The translations under genes and the position numbers were made by a program. This document shows positions 8,764-17,517 of a DNA stretch of 64,000 nt, in pieces. Source of the stretch: Ectopseudomonas chengduensis (lineage in GTDB: Bacteria > Pseudomonadota > Gammaproteobacteria > Pseudomonadales > Pseudomonadaceae); assembly GCF_900102635.1 (NCBI RefSeq), contig NZ_FMZQ01000011.1, forward strand, positions 81,469 through 145,468. Reading direction: 5' to 3'. How positions within the stretch are numbered: the stretch's first letter is position 1; the number at the start of each line of letters is the position of its first letter. Under the pieces are notes generated by a model that was given only the letters and a program-made list of their open reading frames with translations, searched no databases and was not told where the DNA came from.

Positions 8764-10695
8764 ATGCGCCTCTGGCAACGCAGTATTCAGTGGCAGTTGA
8801 TCCTCAGCATGGGCGCTGCCCTGTTGGCCAGTATTCTAATCGTCGTCGGCATCTACTCGGCGGTGGTCAATCGCCTGACCGAGCGCTACCTGATCGAAGA
8901 AGCGCTGCCGGCGCGGGTGCTGGCGATCCGCAACGACCTGGAGCGGGTGCTGACTGCGCCCATTACCGCCAACGCCTCGATTGCCGAGAACAGCCTGGTG
9001 CAGGACTGGTTGGCAGCTGGCGAGGATGTTTCCCGGCGTGACGAGTTCGCGCGCTATCTGGAGGGCGTGCGTGCCCAGCAGAACGCCATGACCACTTCCA
9101 TCGTCGCCCTGGCCAGTGGCAACTACACCACCGGTGAAGGGCTGATGCGCACCCTCGACCGCAGTCAGGCTGAAAACCAGTGGTTCTATCGCCTGGTCGA
9201 CAGCGACCGGGACCGGGTGCTGGAAATCGATATCGACAAGACCACGCGGCTGCCCACGTTGTTCATCAACCAGCGCATCAAGCGCGGTGGCAAGACGCTC
9301 GGCGTCTCGGGGCTGGGCTACAACCTGGCGGACATGTCGAAGATGATCAGCGAATTTCGCTTCGGCGAGCGCGGCCAGGTGTTTCTCATCGACAGCCAGG
9401 GCGGCGTCAAGGTGCATCCGCGTTCGGAGCTGAGCGGCAATGGCAAGCTCGCCGAACTCTTCGGCGCCGACGCCAGCCGTCAGGTGCTTGCAGGCGATAG
9501 CCGGGCGGTACGTTTCGAGCGCGATGGCGAGACCTTTCTCGCCGTGGCGCAGAAGTTCGCCAGTATCGACTGGCTGCTGGTCAGCGAAGTGCCCGAGGCC
9601 GAAGTCTACTCAGAGGCCCGGCAGGCGCTACTGATGACCAGCCTGATCGGCGTGGCCGTGGCGCTGTTGTTCCTGGGGCTGGTGGTGCTGCTGGCTCGCG
9701 GTCTGGTGCGGCCGATCCGTCAGGTGACCCAGGCACTGGTGGAAATCGGTGGCGGCGGTGGCGACCTGACGCGACGCCTGGATGAATCGCGGGCCGACGA
9801 GTTGGGTGACCTGGCGCGGGGCTTCAACCGCTTTCTTGCCAGCCAGCGCGATCTGATCGGCGATGTGCTGGCCACCAGCGAGCGCCTGCGTACCGCAGTC
9901 GGTCAGGTGGCGCGGGTGGTGGAGAACACCGCAGGGCGTGCTGTGCAACAGCAGGAAATGACCGACATGGTGGCCACCGCCGTGCACGAGATGGGCCTGA
10001 CCGTGCAGGAGATCGCGCGCAACGCCAGCAACGCCGCGCAGTCCTCGCACAGCGCGCGCGACGAGGCGCAGAGTGCGCGTCAGGTGGTGGGCCAGTCCAT
10101 CGCCCATATCGAGCGCATGTCCGCCGATATTGGTAGCGCTGCCGGAGCGGTGACCGAGTTGGCCGAGCAGGTCGCGTCGATCGATCAGGTGCTGGCAGTG
10201 ATCCGCGGTATTTCCGAGCAGACCAATCTGCTGGCGCTCAACGCGGCCATCGAAGCCGCGCGCGCCGGGGAGATGGGGCGCGGCTTTGCGGTCGTGGCAG
10301 ACGAGGTGCGCACCCTGGCCAGCCGCACCCAGGCCTCCACCGACGAGATTCAGCAGATGATTCAGCGCCTCAAGCAGGGCGCGGAGACGGCGGTCAGCTC
10401 CATGCACGCGGGGCAATCGGCCACCGGTACCGGCGTCGAATCCAGTCAGCGCACCGGGCAGTCGCTGGGTGCCATCACCGAGCAGGTCGAGCGCATCAGC
10501 GACATGAACACTCAGGTGGCTGCGGCGACCGAAGAACAGAGCTCGGTGACCGAGGAGATCAACCGCAACGTGCAGGGCATCGCCGACCTGGCTCACGCCA
10601 CGGCCGGCGAGGTGCGCGTCTGCCGTGAGGATTGCCAGACCCTGAGCCGCCTGGCCGATGATCTGGCCGGGCAGATGGGCAAGTTCAGGCTGTAA
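8764..10695 (+). CDS. Methyl-accepting chemotaxis protein with periplasmic Cache-type sensor
   Basis: Chemoreceptor of 643 aa. TM1 is at residues ~11-32, followed by a ~250-residue periplasmic domain of probable dCache type (segments NQWFYRLVDSDRDRVLEIDI and GERGQVFLIDSQGGVKVHP). TM2 is at ~290-315. A HAMP domain follows, then the coiled-coil signalling domain with the hairpin tip EQTNLLALNAAIEAARAGE, which docks CheA/CheW. The late motif ATEEQSSVTEEINRNV is the usual methylation/adaptation region. No C-terminal CheR-binding pentapeptide is seen (it ends GQMGKFRL). A GGGAG site precedes the ATG and a sigma-28 promoter lies upstream. The ligand cannot be read from the sequence. Confidence 0.95.
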   Translation: MRLWQRSIQWQLILSMGAALLASILIVVGIYSAVVNRLTERYLIEEALPARVLAIRNDLERVLTAPITANASIAENSLVQDWLAAGEDVSRRDEFARYLEGVRAQQNAMTTSIVALASGNYTTGEGLMRTLDRSQAENQWFYRLVDSDRDRVLEIDIDKTTRLPTLFINQRIKRGGKTLGVSGLGYNLADMSKMISEFRFGERGQVFLIDSQGGVKVHPRSELSGNGKLAELFGADASRQVLAGDSRAVRFERDGETFLAVAQKFASIDWLLVSEVPEAEVYSEARQALLMTSLIGVAVALLFLGLVVLLARGLVRPIRQVTQALVEIGGGGGDLTRRLDESRADELGDLARGFNRFLASQRDLIGDVLATSERLRTAVGQVARVVENTAGRAVQQQEMTDMVATAVHEMGLTVQEIARNASNAAQSSHSARDEAQSARQVVGQSIAHIERMSADIGSAAGAVTELAEQVASIDQVLAVIRGISEQTNLLALNAAIEAARAGEMGRGFAVVADEVRTLASRTQASTDEIQQMIQRLKQGAETAVSSMHAGQSATGTGVESSQRTGQSLGAITEQVERISDMNTQVAAATEEQSSVTEEINRNVQGIADLAHATAGEVRVCREDCQTLSRLADDLAGQMGKFRL

Positions 10696-10710
10696 TCCTG
10701 AGGTCCGTTC

Positions 10711-11838
10711 TCAGTGATCGGCCGCAACCAGGCGGTTGCGGCCCTCGCGTTTGGCACGGTAGAGCGCCCCGTCGACGCGCTTGAAGAAGGCATCGGCGTC
10801 GCCGTCATGACTGCTGCTGAAACAGCCGACGCCCAGGCTGGTGGTCAGCTCCAGGCGCTGGCCGGCCAGCAGCAGGCCTTCTGTTTCAAGTTCCTGGCGA
10901 AAGTGCTCGGCCAGATCCCACGCCTGGGCCAGGGTGGTGCCCGGCAGCAGTACGCCGAATTCTTCGCCACCCAGGCGCAGCAGTGCGTCGCCATCGCGGC
11001 GGAACACCTTGCGCATGCGTTCGGCGAAGGCGCTCAGGCAGGCGTCGCCACCGGCATGGCCGTGTTCGTCGTTGACCTTCTTGAAGAAGTCGATATCCAT
11101 CAGCACCAGTGACAGCGGCTCGCCCTGGCGTACCGCATTGGCCACCAGGCTGGGGAACAGGTTGTTGAACTGATAGCGGTTGCCCAGTTGGGTCAGGCTG
11201 TCGGTGCGGCTGAGCAGATCGAGCTGACTCTGCTGCTCCAGCAGCTTTAGCTCCAGATCGAGAGTGGCGCGGTATTCACGGTGATTGCGCCCCAGCACCA
11301 GAATCAGATAGCTGAGATAGAAGGTCAGGGTGATCAGCATCGCATGCTTCTGCTGCCAATTCAGCGCCATCACTGCCAGGCCCGGCAGATAGAGCAGGGC
11401 CAGCGCCAGCAGGGCGCGGCCTCGGCGCATGGCGAAGTTGAAGGTCATTGCCGTGGCGAAGGCCACCGTCGCCAGGGTGGCGATCATTTCCGAGTCATTG
11501 TAGGCGTCGCTGTATACCGCCAGCGCATGGGCCTGGCCCCAACACAACGAAGTTAGGAGGATCAGACCCCAGTGACGATCCAGCCAGCATTGCAACTGTT
11601 CAGGGCTGTCGAGGCCATCGGGGCGGTGCAGCAGGCGCGCAGCCAGGAGTACGACGAATACCGTACAGCCCAGCACGCCGCTGACCATCAGGCTGCCCGG
11701 TGCCGCACTGAATACCCAGGTCAGCAGCCAGGCGAGGGCGTAGAAGAGACCTCCCAGGCGTGTGCGGATGCGGGTGTCATCCACTTCACGCCACAGGGCG
11801 AAGGTATTGGGTTGGCGCGGTACTTCGGCGTCGGTCAT
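10711..11838 (-). CDS. Membrane diguanylate cyclase (GGDEF)
   Basis: Makes cyclic-di-GMP from two GTP. About 375 aa from the ATG at 11838 (MTDAEVPRQ); a GTG at 11868 is an alternative start but its GGAGG abuts the codon. The N-terminal ~190 residues hold about six hydrophobic helices of no recognised sensor family. A short coiled coil (LELKLLEQQSQLDLLSRTD) leads into the GGDEF domain. The catalytic motif is GGEEF, and RDGD sits at the correct distance upstream to be an RxxD product-inhibition site. The enzyme should therefore be active and feedback-regulated. It is convergent with the chemoreceptor, 15 bp away. Confidence 0.93.
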   Translation of the reverse strand: MTDAEVPRQPNTFALWREVDDTRIRTRLGGLFYALAWLLTWVFSAAPGSLMVSGVLGCTVFVVLLAARLLHRPDGLDSPEQLQCWLDRHWGLILLTSLCWGQAHALAVYSDAYNDSEMIATLATVAFATAMTFNFAMRRGRALLALALLYLPGLAVMALNWQQKHAMLITLTFYLSYLILVLGRNHREYRATLDLELKLLEQQSQLDLLSRTDSLTQLGNRYQFNNLFPSLVANAVRQGEPLSLVLMDIDFFKKVNDEHGHAGGDACLSAFAERMRKVFRRDGDALLRLGGEEFGVLLPGTTLAQAWDLAEHFRQELETEGLLLAGQRLELTTSLGVGCFSSSHDGDADAFFKRVDGALYRAKREGRNRLVAADH

Positions 11839-11996
11839 TTCTTTTGGCCTGCCACCGCTGGCGGCCACCTCCGGGCCGTCGCAGGCGACGTCAGAACCTT
11901 CTCCAGGAGGTTTGTGATCACAGAAACTGCTTGCCAGAGCATAGCGCCTTTTCGTGAACGCGAGGATGTCGATTTGCCAGTACTTGCCACCACCCG

Positions 11997-12446
11997 TCAG
12001 CCGCGCCGAATCATCCAGATACCGGCGACGATCAACAGCAGGCCTGCCACCTTGCCGAAGGTGATCGGCGATTCACGAAAGCCTGCCCAGCCGAAATGAT
12101 CGAGGGTGATGGCCATGGCCAGCTGCCCGGCGATCACCAGCACCATGAACAGCAGCGCGCCCACGCGTGGCCCGGCGAAGGCGGCGGTGGCGATGAAGAA
12201 TGCGCCGAGCAGGCCGCCGCTCCAGTGCCACCAGGTCAGTTGCTTGAGTGCACCAAGCCCGGGCATCTCGCGCTGGCTCAGGGTCATCAGCAGCAACGCC
12301 AGGCTGCCGACGGCAAAGGAGATCAGCGCGGCGGCGAAGACGCTGGAAAGCTGGCGGGCGAGTTGGCCGTTGATGCCGGCCTGCAGTGGCAGCACAGCGC
12401 CGGCGAGAAAGGGCAGGGCCAGTAGCCAGCCACTAATGTGGTTCAT
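11997..12446 (-). CDS. YdcZ/DUF606-family small DMT transporter
   Basis: Membrane protein of 149 aa with about five hydrophobic helices and short loops. The pattern fits the YdcZ (DMT_YdcZ, formerly DUF606) family of half-size drug/metabolite transporters, which work as dimers. Motifs include LQAGINGQLAR near residue 22 and FAGPRVGALLFMVLVIAGQL near 90. A GGAG site lies upstream of the ATG at 12446. The GNAT gene begins upstream in the same direction, so they may be co-transcribed. The substrate is unknown. Confidence 0.85.
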   Translation of the reverse strand: MNHISGWLLALPFLAGAVLPLQAGINGQLARQLSSVFAAALISFAVGSLALLLMTLSQREMPGLGALKQLTWWHWSGGLLGAFFIATAAFAGPRVGALLFMVLVIAGQLAMAITLDHFGWAGFRESPITFGKVAGLLLIVAGIWMIRRG

Positions 12447-12484
12447 GGGTAACTCCAGCGAGGAAGGGAGGATGGGGCGAGGCG

Positions 12485-12970
12485 TTACGGCAGGGCTTTT
12501 TCCAGTTGCACCAGTGCCACGCGGCTGCCGTCCGGGGCACGGCGTTCGACGATGCCAACGGTCTGGTAGCCGAGACGGGTGTAGAGCAGCAGGCCGCCAG
12601 CGTTGGCGTTGAAACAGGACACCTTCATCAGCGGCGCCTTATAGCGCTCGCGGGCGATCTGTTCCATCACTTCCACCAGGTGTTGAGCCACGCCCTGGCT
12701 GCGCGCCCAGGGCGCCACCATCAGGTTGCCAAGGGCGCAGAATTCGCCGTGCTGCCATTGGTAGAAATTGGCGAAGCCGGCGACTTTTCCAGCCAGTTCC
12801 ACCACGGTGCTTTCACGCCGCTCGGCAATGGCGGCAGCGAGCTGGCCGACGTTGAGTGGCCAGATAGCCTTGGGGTAGCAGAAGAACAGTTCATCGACGT
12901 TCTGCGGGAAGCCGACCACGTCACCGAGGTCGGTGGCCGTGGCCGGGCGGTGTTGCAGGTTTGCGTTCAA
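12485..12970 (-). CDS. GNAT-family N-acetyltransferase
   Basis: 161 aa, one GNAT domain. The acetyl-CoA pyrophosphate-binding stretch is seen as MVAPWARSQGVAQHLVEVM (R/Q-x-x-G-V/A type) in the middle, followed by a strand and helix (LMKVSCFNANAGGLLLYTRL) and YQTVGIVERRAPDG near the end, as in ribosomal-protein or small-molecule acetyltransferases. The substrate cannot be deduced. It lies between the YdcZ gene and two DUF4136 lipoprotein genes on the same strand. Confidence 0.85.
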   Translation of the reverse strand: MNANLQHRPATATDLGDVVGFPQNVDELFFCYPKAIWPLNVGQLAAAIAERRESTVVELAGKVAGFANFYQWQHGEFCALGNLMVAPWARSQGVAQHLVEVMEQIARERYKAPLMKVSCFNANAGGLLLYTRLGYQTVGIVERRAPDGSRVALVQLEKALP

Positions 12971-12986
12971 ACGGGGCGGTCCTTGT

Positions 12987-13541
12987 TCAGCGCGGGGGAT
13001 ACTGAGAGAGCACCTGGGTGACGGTTTCGCGGATCGCCCGTTCGCGCTCTGCCGGTGTCGGTGGCTGGCTGCGCATCACCTGTTCACCGCTGCCGCGCCA
13101 GACCAGTTTGCCGTCTTTGCCGTCGTACAGGTCGATCTGCAGCGTCGCGACCTTGTAGTCCACACGGCTTGTTTCGGTGAAGGCCGGGCCGCCCCAGTAA
13201 CCTCCCCAATAGCCGCCCCAGCCACCGCCGTACTGGGTGGTGATCTGGTCCTGACGCTCGTCGACGATCAGCACGCTCTGCACTTTCAGGTCGCCCTTGC
13301 CGTCAGCTGCCTGGCGCAGGCCGCGTTGCTCGAGCTGCTCGGCGACGGCCTGGCTGATTCGCGCTTCGGTGATATCGCTCTTCAGGCGTGCGTCGTCGGG
13401 TTGGTAGGCGAGCTTGTCGTCCATCCAGCTCCAGCTGCGGTAGGCGCCGAAGTCGCGACTGGGGTCGAAGTCGCGCTCCAGGCTGACGCTGGCACAGCCG
13501 CTCAGGAGCAGCGCGGCGATCAGGTAGGACAGGTTACGCAT
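12987..13541 (-). CDS. DUF4136-domain lipoprotein (copy 1)
   Basis: 184-aa lipoprotein with signal peptide MRNLSYLIAALLLSGCAS (lipobox LSGC, Cys16). The rest matches the DUF4136 pattern: a YRSWSWMDDK start strand, a central helix region (ISQAVAEQLEQRGLRQ), then repeated beta strands with KVATLQIDLYDGKDGKLVWRG and a C-terminal helix. A Gly/Tyr/Trp-rich loop (GGGWGGYWGGYWGG) is inserted in the middle. Function is unknown. It lies 21 bp from a paralogue, and the pair probably forms one operon. Confidence 0.85.
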   Translation of the reverse strand: MRNLSYLIAALLLSGCASVSLERDFDPSRDFGAYRSWSWMDDKLAYQPDDARLKSDITEARISQAVAEQLEQRGLRQAADGKGDLKVQSVLIVDERQDQITTQYGGGWGGYWGGYWGGPAFTETSRVDYKVATLQIDLYDGKDGKLVWRGSGEQVMRSQPPTPAERERAIRETVTQVLSQYPPR

Positions 13542-13562
13542 GGTGCTCTCCAGGGCTGTCGA

Positions 13563-14144
13563 TCAATAGGGTGGGTAGCCGTTCAGCGCGCTGCGGATGG
13601 CCGCACGCATGGCATCGGCCTGCGCCGCCTGGTCCTTGCCGGCCATGGCTTCGCCGCTGCCTGACCAGACCACCTGGCGGTCGCGTGGGTCTATCAGTTC
13701 GATGCGTACCACGGCCACTTTCTGTTCGTAAGTGCGCACGATGGGGACGCTGCCGTAGGCGCCGTAACGGCGGTCCCAGTGGCTGCCGGTGCCGTAGTAG
13801 CCACCGACGTTGTCCTGATATTGGCGCAGACGGGTTTCCTGGCTGATACGGGCGCTGACCAGCACGTCGCCAGGGCCATTGAGCGCCGGACGCAGGCCAT
13901 ACTGGTCGAGGCCGGCGCTGACGCTGTCGGCCAACTGATCGCCGCCAGGCGCGCGGCCATCCAGCCAGCTCCAGCTGCGATAGCGGCCGTAGTCACGCGG
14001 CGCGGCAGGGTAGGCGCTGCGGTCGAAGGTCGTGGCCGCTTCGGGCGGCGCCGGTGGCATGGGTAGCGACTCGGCCTGGTAGGGGTTCTTACTCTGGCAG
14101 GCGGCCAGCAGCGGCAAGATGAATAGGGCTATGGCGGTGCGCAT
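13563..14144 (-). CDS. DUF4136-domain lipoprotein (copy 2)
   Basis: 193-aa lipoprotein starting MRTAIALFILPLLAACQS (lipobox LAAC). The start at 14144 was chosen because GGAG lies 7-10 bases upstream; a longer reading from 14171 adds MSHATTETT without a site. The domain pattern parallels copy 1: YRSWSWLDGR, then LVSARISQETRLRQY, then VVRIELIDPRDRQVVWSG. The loop here is short (VGGYYGTGSHWDRRYG). Sequence similarity and adjacency to copy 1 point to tandem duplication. Function unknown. Confidence 0.85.
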   Translation of the reverse strand: MRTAIALFILPLLAACQSKNPYQAESLPMPPAPPEAATTFDRSAYPAAPRDYGRYRSWSWLDGRAPGGDQLADSVSAGLDQYGLRPALNGPGDVLVSARISQETRLRQYQDNVGGYYGTGSHWDRRYGAYGSVPIVRTYEQKVAVVRIELIDPRDRQVVWSGSGEAMAGKDQAAQADAMRAAIRSALNGYPPY

Positions 14145-14219
14145 GGTCGTCTCCGTGGTCGCGTGCGACATCCCCGATGGTTTCAGGCTACGCCGGCCTG
14201 CCAGCTTCGTCCAACGCGC

Positions 14220-14969
14220 TCAACGTGGTCGGCAGATCCAGTGCAGGTAGCGGCCGAGCCCCTCGAAGCTGGGATGGCGGCGGTGCGCCAGCTCCATTTC
14301 CAGCATGTCGATCAGTTCGGCTTTGGCCTGGAATTGCTGCGGCATGTAATCGTGGAATACGCGCACGCCGCTACGGCTTTCGACCTGCCAGTCGGCGGCG
14401 AGTTGCGTGGCCAGCTCGCGCGGGTCGACCGGTTGCTGTGGGGTCAGGCTCTGTTTCTCGCCGGCGAAGTGTTCCTTGCGCAGTTTGCGGAAATGCCCCT
14501 TGAGCAGGTTGCGGTAGATCAGCGCGTCCTTGTTGTAGAAGGCCAGCGACAGCCAGCCTTCCTTGGCCGTCAGCTGGTGCAGCACCGGCAGGATGGCTGC
14601 CGGCTCGGCCAGCCACTCCAGCACGGCGTGGCACAGCACCAGATCGAAGGGCTCCTGCAACTGGCCGAGTAGCTCCTGCCAGGGTGCCTGGAGGAAAGTG
14701 GCATTCTGGCCTGCCTCGGCGAAGCGCTGGCGAGCACCTTCGAGCATAGGCTCTGCGGGCTCGGCCAGGGTGATCTGATGGCCGCGTTGGGCCAGCCACA
14801 GGCTCATGTGGCCCAGGCCGGCGCCGACGTCCAGCACGCGCAGCGGGCGATCCGGCAGCGCTTCAGCGAGATCTGCCTGTAGCACGGCGAGGCGGATGGC
14901 GCCCTTGGCGCCGCCATAGATCTTCTCGGCGAAACGGGTGGCGAGTTCGTCGAAGTGGCGGTCGCTCAT
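14220..14969 (-). CDS. cmoM: tRNA 5-carboxymethoxyuridine methyltransferase CmoM
   Basis: SAM-dependent methyltransferase of 249 aa that completes the mcmo5U34 wobble modification. The SAM-binding motif I is VLDVGAGLGHMSLWLAQRGH (residues ~42-61). HAVLEWLAEP (motif IV region), SGVRVFHDYMP and GLGRYLH agree closely with E. coli CmoM/SmtA, as does the start DRHFDELATRFAEKIYG. The 4-bp ATGA overlap with the upstream pyrophosphohydrolase gene indicates coupled translation. Confidence 0.9.
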   Translation of the reverse strand: MSDRHFDELATRFAEKIYGGAKGAIRLAVLQADLAEALPDRPLRVLDVGAGLGHMSLWLAQRGHQITLAEPAEPMLEGARQRFAEAGQNATFLQAPWQELLGQLQEPFDLVLCHAVLEWLAEPAAILPVLHQLTAKEGWLSLAFYNKDALIYRNLLKGHFRKLRKEHFAGEKQSLTPQQPVDPRELATQLAADWQVESRSGVRVFHDYMPQQFQAKAELIDMLEMELAHRRHPSFEGLGRYLHWICRPR

Positions 14970-15271
14970 TTGAGGAAGCGCCGTTCGTTGTCGGCGAGCT
15001 TGTCGAGCACCGCCTGATTCATGTCGATACCCAGTTCACTGCACAGCTGCACGAGATACAGCACTACGTCGGCCACTTCCTGCCCGGCGTGGGCGAGCTG
15101 GTCGGTAGGCAGCTGGCGCGACTGTTCTTCGCTCAGCCACTGGAAGATCTCCACCAGCTCGGCCATTTCCACGCTGGCGGCCATGGCCAGGTTCTTCGGG
15201 CTCTGGTAACGGCGCCAATCGTTGTGATCGCGAATGGCGTGCATGCGGGCGGTGAGTTCAGCGAGGTTCAT
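14966..15271 (-). CDS. MazG-like nucleotide pyrophosphohydrolase (DCTPP1/RS21-C6 type)
   Basis: All-alpha NTP pyrophosphatase of 101 aa from the ATG at 15271 (MNLAELTARM), which has GGAG upstream. The Met at 15295 would add eight residues. The MazG metal-binding pattern is present: MAELVEIFQWLSEEQ (ExxE-type helix) and EVADVVLYLVQLC (ExxD helix). The WRRYQSPKNLAMAASVEMAEL entry is typical of the dCTPase/RS21-C6 group. It likely hydrolyses non-canonical or excess dNTPs. Translationally coupled to cmoM. Confidence 0.88.
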   Translation of the reverse strand: MNLAELTARMHAIRDHNDWRRYQSPKNLAMAASVEMAELVEIFQWLSEEQSRQLPTDQLAHAGQEVADVVLYLVQLCSELGIDMNQAVLDKLADNERRFLK

Positions 15272-15356
15272 GGTGTGGCTCCGTTCGAGCCGCATAGCTT
15301 CGGCTCGAACGGAGCGTGCTGCAAGATGTCCTGTGCGCTCCTACAGGATGTGGAGA

Positions 15357-16214
15357 TCAGTTTTCCAGCGGCTGCCAGCTCCCAGCCATATGCGGGGTGT
15401 CACCTTCGCCGATCAGGCGGAACTGGCCGCTGGCGCCAGGCTCGCTGGCTTGCAAAGCAATGTGGGTGGGCAGCAGCACGGGCTTCTGGAAGCGTACGTC
15501 CACCACGTAGCCGGCCTGCGGCAGGTGGGCGTGCAAGGCCGCGAGGCTGCGCGCCTTGTTCCACAGACCATGAGCGATGGCGCGCGGGAAGCCGAACAGA
15601 CGTGCCGTCACGGCGTAGAGGTGGATCGGGTTGTAATCGCCGGCCACACGCGCGTAACGCCGGCCTGTATCGGCAGGGGCGGCCCAGTCGGCCAGTGGCA
15701 TCAGTTCCAGCGGCGGCTGTTCGGCGCGTAGCGGCGCCTGGCCGTCGAGACGCAGAGCGCGGCAGAGAATGCGGCTGTCACCTTCCCAGAGCAGGCCGAG
15801 CTGATCTTCCAGGCGGGTGATCAGGCTGAACGTGGCGCCTTTGTCGTGCGGCTGCAGGTCGGTCACCTGCACGCTGATCTGGAACGGCCCCAGCCCGCCC
15901 ATTGGGCGCAATACGCGGATACGGTTCTCCAGATGCACCAGGCCCAGCAGCGGGAACGGAAAGCGGCGGTCGGTGAGCAATTGCATCTGCAGACCGAAAG
16001 CCAGCACATGCGGATAGACCGGTGGCAGGTAGGGACTGTCTGCGATGGCGCAGACCTGGCGATAGTGCGCCAGGTGCTTGGGGGCCACGTCCACGCGGCA
16101 GCGCAGGCCGATATTAGGTAGCTGGCGGCCGGTCACCTTGCGACGCAGGGCCGCGCGTAGGAACAGGCCGGGCAGAGCCGGAGGTGTATCGAGGTCGAGC
16201 CAGTCGATGGCCAT
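15357..16214 (-). CDS. MaoC-like (R)-specific enoyl-CoA hydratase/dehydratase
   Basis: 285 aa, probably a double hot-dog protein. The hydratase-2 motif is in the C-terminal half: RVAGDYNPIHLYAVTARLFG followed by AIAHGLW (catalytic Asp and His of D-x-N-P-I-H). The N-terminal half keeps the fold without that motif. It would hydrate 2-enoyl-CoA or dehydrate 3-hydroxyacyl-CoA. The divergent AraC gene and the nearby reductase and thiolase suggest a dedicated acyl-chain pathway; the chain length is unknown. Confidence 0.88.
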   Translation of the reverse strand: MAIDWLDLDTPPALPGLFLRAALRRKVTGRQLPNIGLRCRVDVAPKHLAHYRQVCAIADSPYLPPVYPHVLAFGLQMQLLTDRRFPFPLLGLVHLENRIRVLRPMGGLGPFQISVQVTDLQPHDKGATFSLITRLEDQLGLLWEGDSRILCRALRLDGQAPLRAEQPPLELMPLADWAAPADTGRRYARVAGDYNPIHLYAVTARLFGFPRAIAHGLWNKARSLAALHAHLPQAGYVVDVRFQKPVLLPTHIALQASEPGASGQFRLIGEGDTPHMAGSWQPLEN

Positions 16215-16404
16215 TGGCGAACTCCTTGGCGAATGAATGACAGCAGCTTAACCCTCAGACCTAAACTGGCATTGGCTGTTCTGCCCAGCTTGTGTGCAGG
16301 CCAGTCAATCCGACCTGCGACGTGGTTTGCACGCGGTGGCTCGCTGACCCTAAGATGGCGCCGCTCACGAAAAATGCTCACTAATAAGAAGAACAGCAGG
16401 AATC

Positions 16405-17397
16405 ATGCGTGATCTGACCGACGATGTGGCGCTGATGCGCCCGGTAATCGATGCCCTGCGTGCCAGCGGAACCGATCCTGACCGCGTGCTGGTGCGCGTT
16501 GGCCTGCCTCCTGGTGGGCTGCCGGCTGGCCGCTTTCCTCATGCCGCCCAGGCGCCATTCTGGAAGGCCGCCAGCGAAGAGTGTGGCGAGGAGCATGTCG
16601 GCCTGTACCTGGCGCAGCACCTGCCCGCCTTCCATGGCCTGCTGCTGGAATACCTGTTTCTCTCCAGTGAAACCTTTGGCGTTGGCCTGCGCCACGCGCT
16701 GCGCTATGTGCGCCTGCTCTCCGACACCCTCAGCGCGCGCCTGGATGTGGAAGGCGACGTGGCCGTGCTGACCCTGGGACTGGAAGCTGATACGCCGCGG
16801 CACTTTCCGGAGATGCTGGCCGGCGCGGTGATCCGCCTGTTCGCGGCACTGACCGAAAACGATTTCCGCCCACGTGAAGTGCGCTTCATGCATGCCGAGG
16901 GCGCGCCCGCTGAGCGCTACCAGGCGGTCTATGGTTGCCCGGTACGTCTGGGCGCCGAGGACTGTGCACTGCTGTTCGACGCTGCAGTGCTGGACAAGGC
17001 CTCGCGCCACGCCGCCCCGGAATTGTTGCGCATGCACGAGTCGCTGGCGCGGCGGCAGTTGGCGGAAGTGGAGAGGCTGGACCTGGTGCGCCAGGTGCGA
17101 GAGCTGATCGCCGAACTGCTGGTCGATGGCGGCGCCACCCTGGAGCAGGTGGCGGCGCGCTTGAACATGCCGGCGCGGCGCTTGCGCGAGCGCCTGGCCA
17201 TGGCCGGGGTGCGTTTCAACGACCTAATCACCGATTACCGCTGCCGCCTGGCCAAGGAGCTGTTGCTCAAGACCGACGAGCGTATCGAAGTGATCGTCGA
17301 GCGTACCGGCTTCTCCGAACCGAGCACCTTTTACCGCGCGTTCAAGCGCTGGGTCGGGGAAACGCCGGTGGAATTTCGCAAGCGCGGCAAAACCTGA
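16405..17397 (+). CDS. AraC-family transcriptional regulator
   Basis: 330 aa. The N-terminal ~200 residues match the Arabinose_bd/OruR-like domain (FPHAAQAPFWKAASEECGEE, then AGAVIRLFAALTENDFRPREVRFMH). The C-terminal ~90 residues are a HTH_18 domain: LEQVAARLNMPARRLRERL and the hallmark GFSEPSTFYRAFKRWVGETP. AGGA precedes the ATG. It is divergent from the MaoC gene and sits between it and the FabG-like/thiolase pair, so it probably controls that cluster. Confidence 0.92.
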   Translation: MRDLTDDVALMRPVIDALRASGTDPDRVLVRVGLPPGGLPAGRFPHAAQAPFWKAASEECGEEHVGLYLAQHLPAFHGLLLEYLFLSSETFGVGLRHALRYVRLLSDTLSARLDVEGDVAVLTLGLEADTPRHFPEMLAGAVIRLFAALTENDFRPREVRFMHAEGAPAERYQAVYGCPVRLGAEDCALLFDAAVLDKASRHAAPELLRMHESLARRQLAEVERLDLVRQVRELIAELLVDGGATLEQVAARLNMPARRLRERLAMAGVRFNDLITDYRCRLAKELLLKTDERIEVIVERTGFSEPSTFYRAFKRWVGETPVEFRKRGKT

Positions 17398-17401
17398 CGT
17401 C

Positions 17402-17511
17402 GTAGGGTGCGCCGGATGAATGGTTGACCTCGGTGCGCGCGGCGCACCCTACACGAATCGCTCTGGCAGTAGGGTGGGCCGGGCGGCGATCCGCTTCAGC
17501 CCACCCTCGCA
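17402..17511. repeat. Two GTAGGGTG-type REP elements after the araC gene
   Basis: The first (17402-17453) is a hairpin with arms GTAGGGTGCGCC and GGCGCACCCTAC. The second (about 17470-17511) begins GTAGGGTGGGCC and contains GATCCGCTTCAGCCCACC, which recurs in inverse orientation at 49987-50053. They fill the gap between the convergent araC and fabG-like genes. Confidence 0.75.
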
Positions 17512-17517
17512 ACGGTC

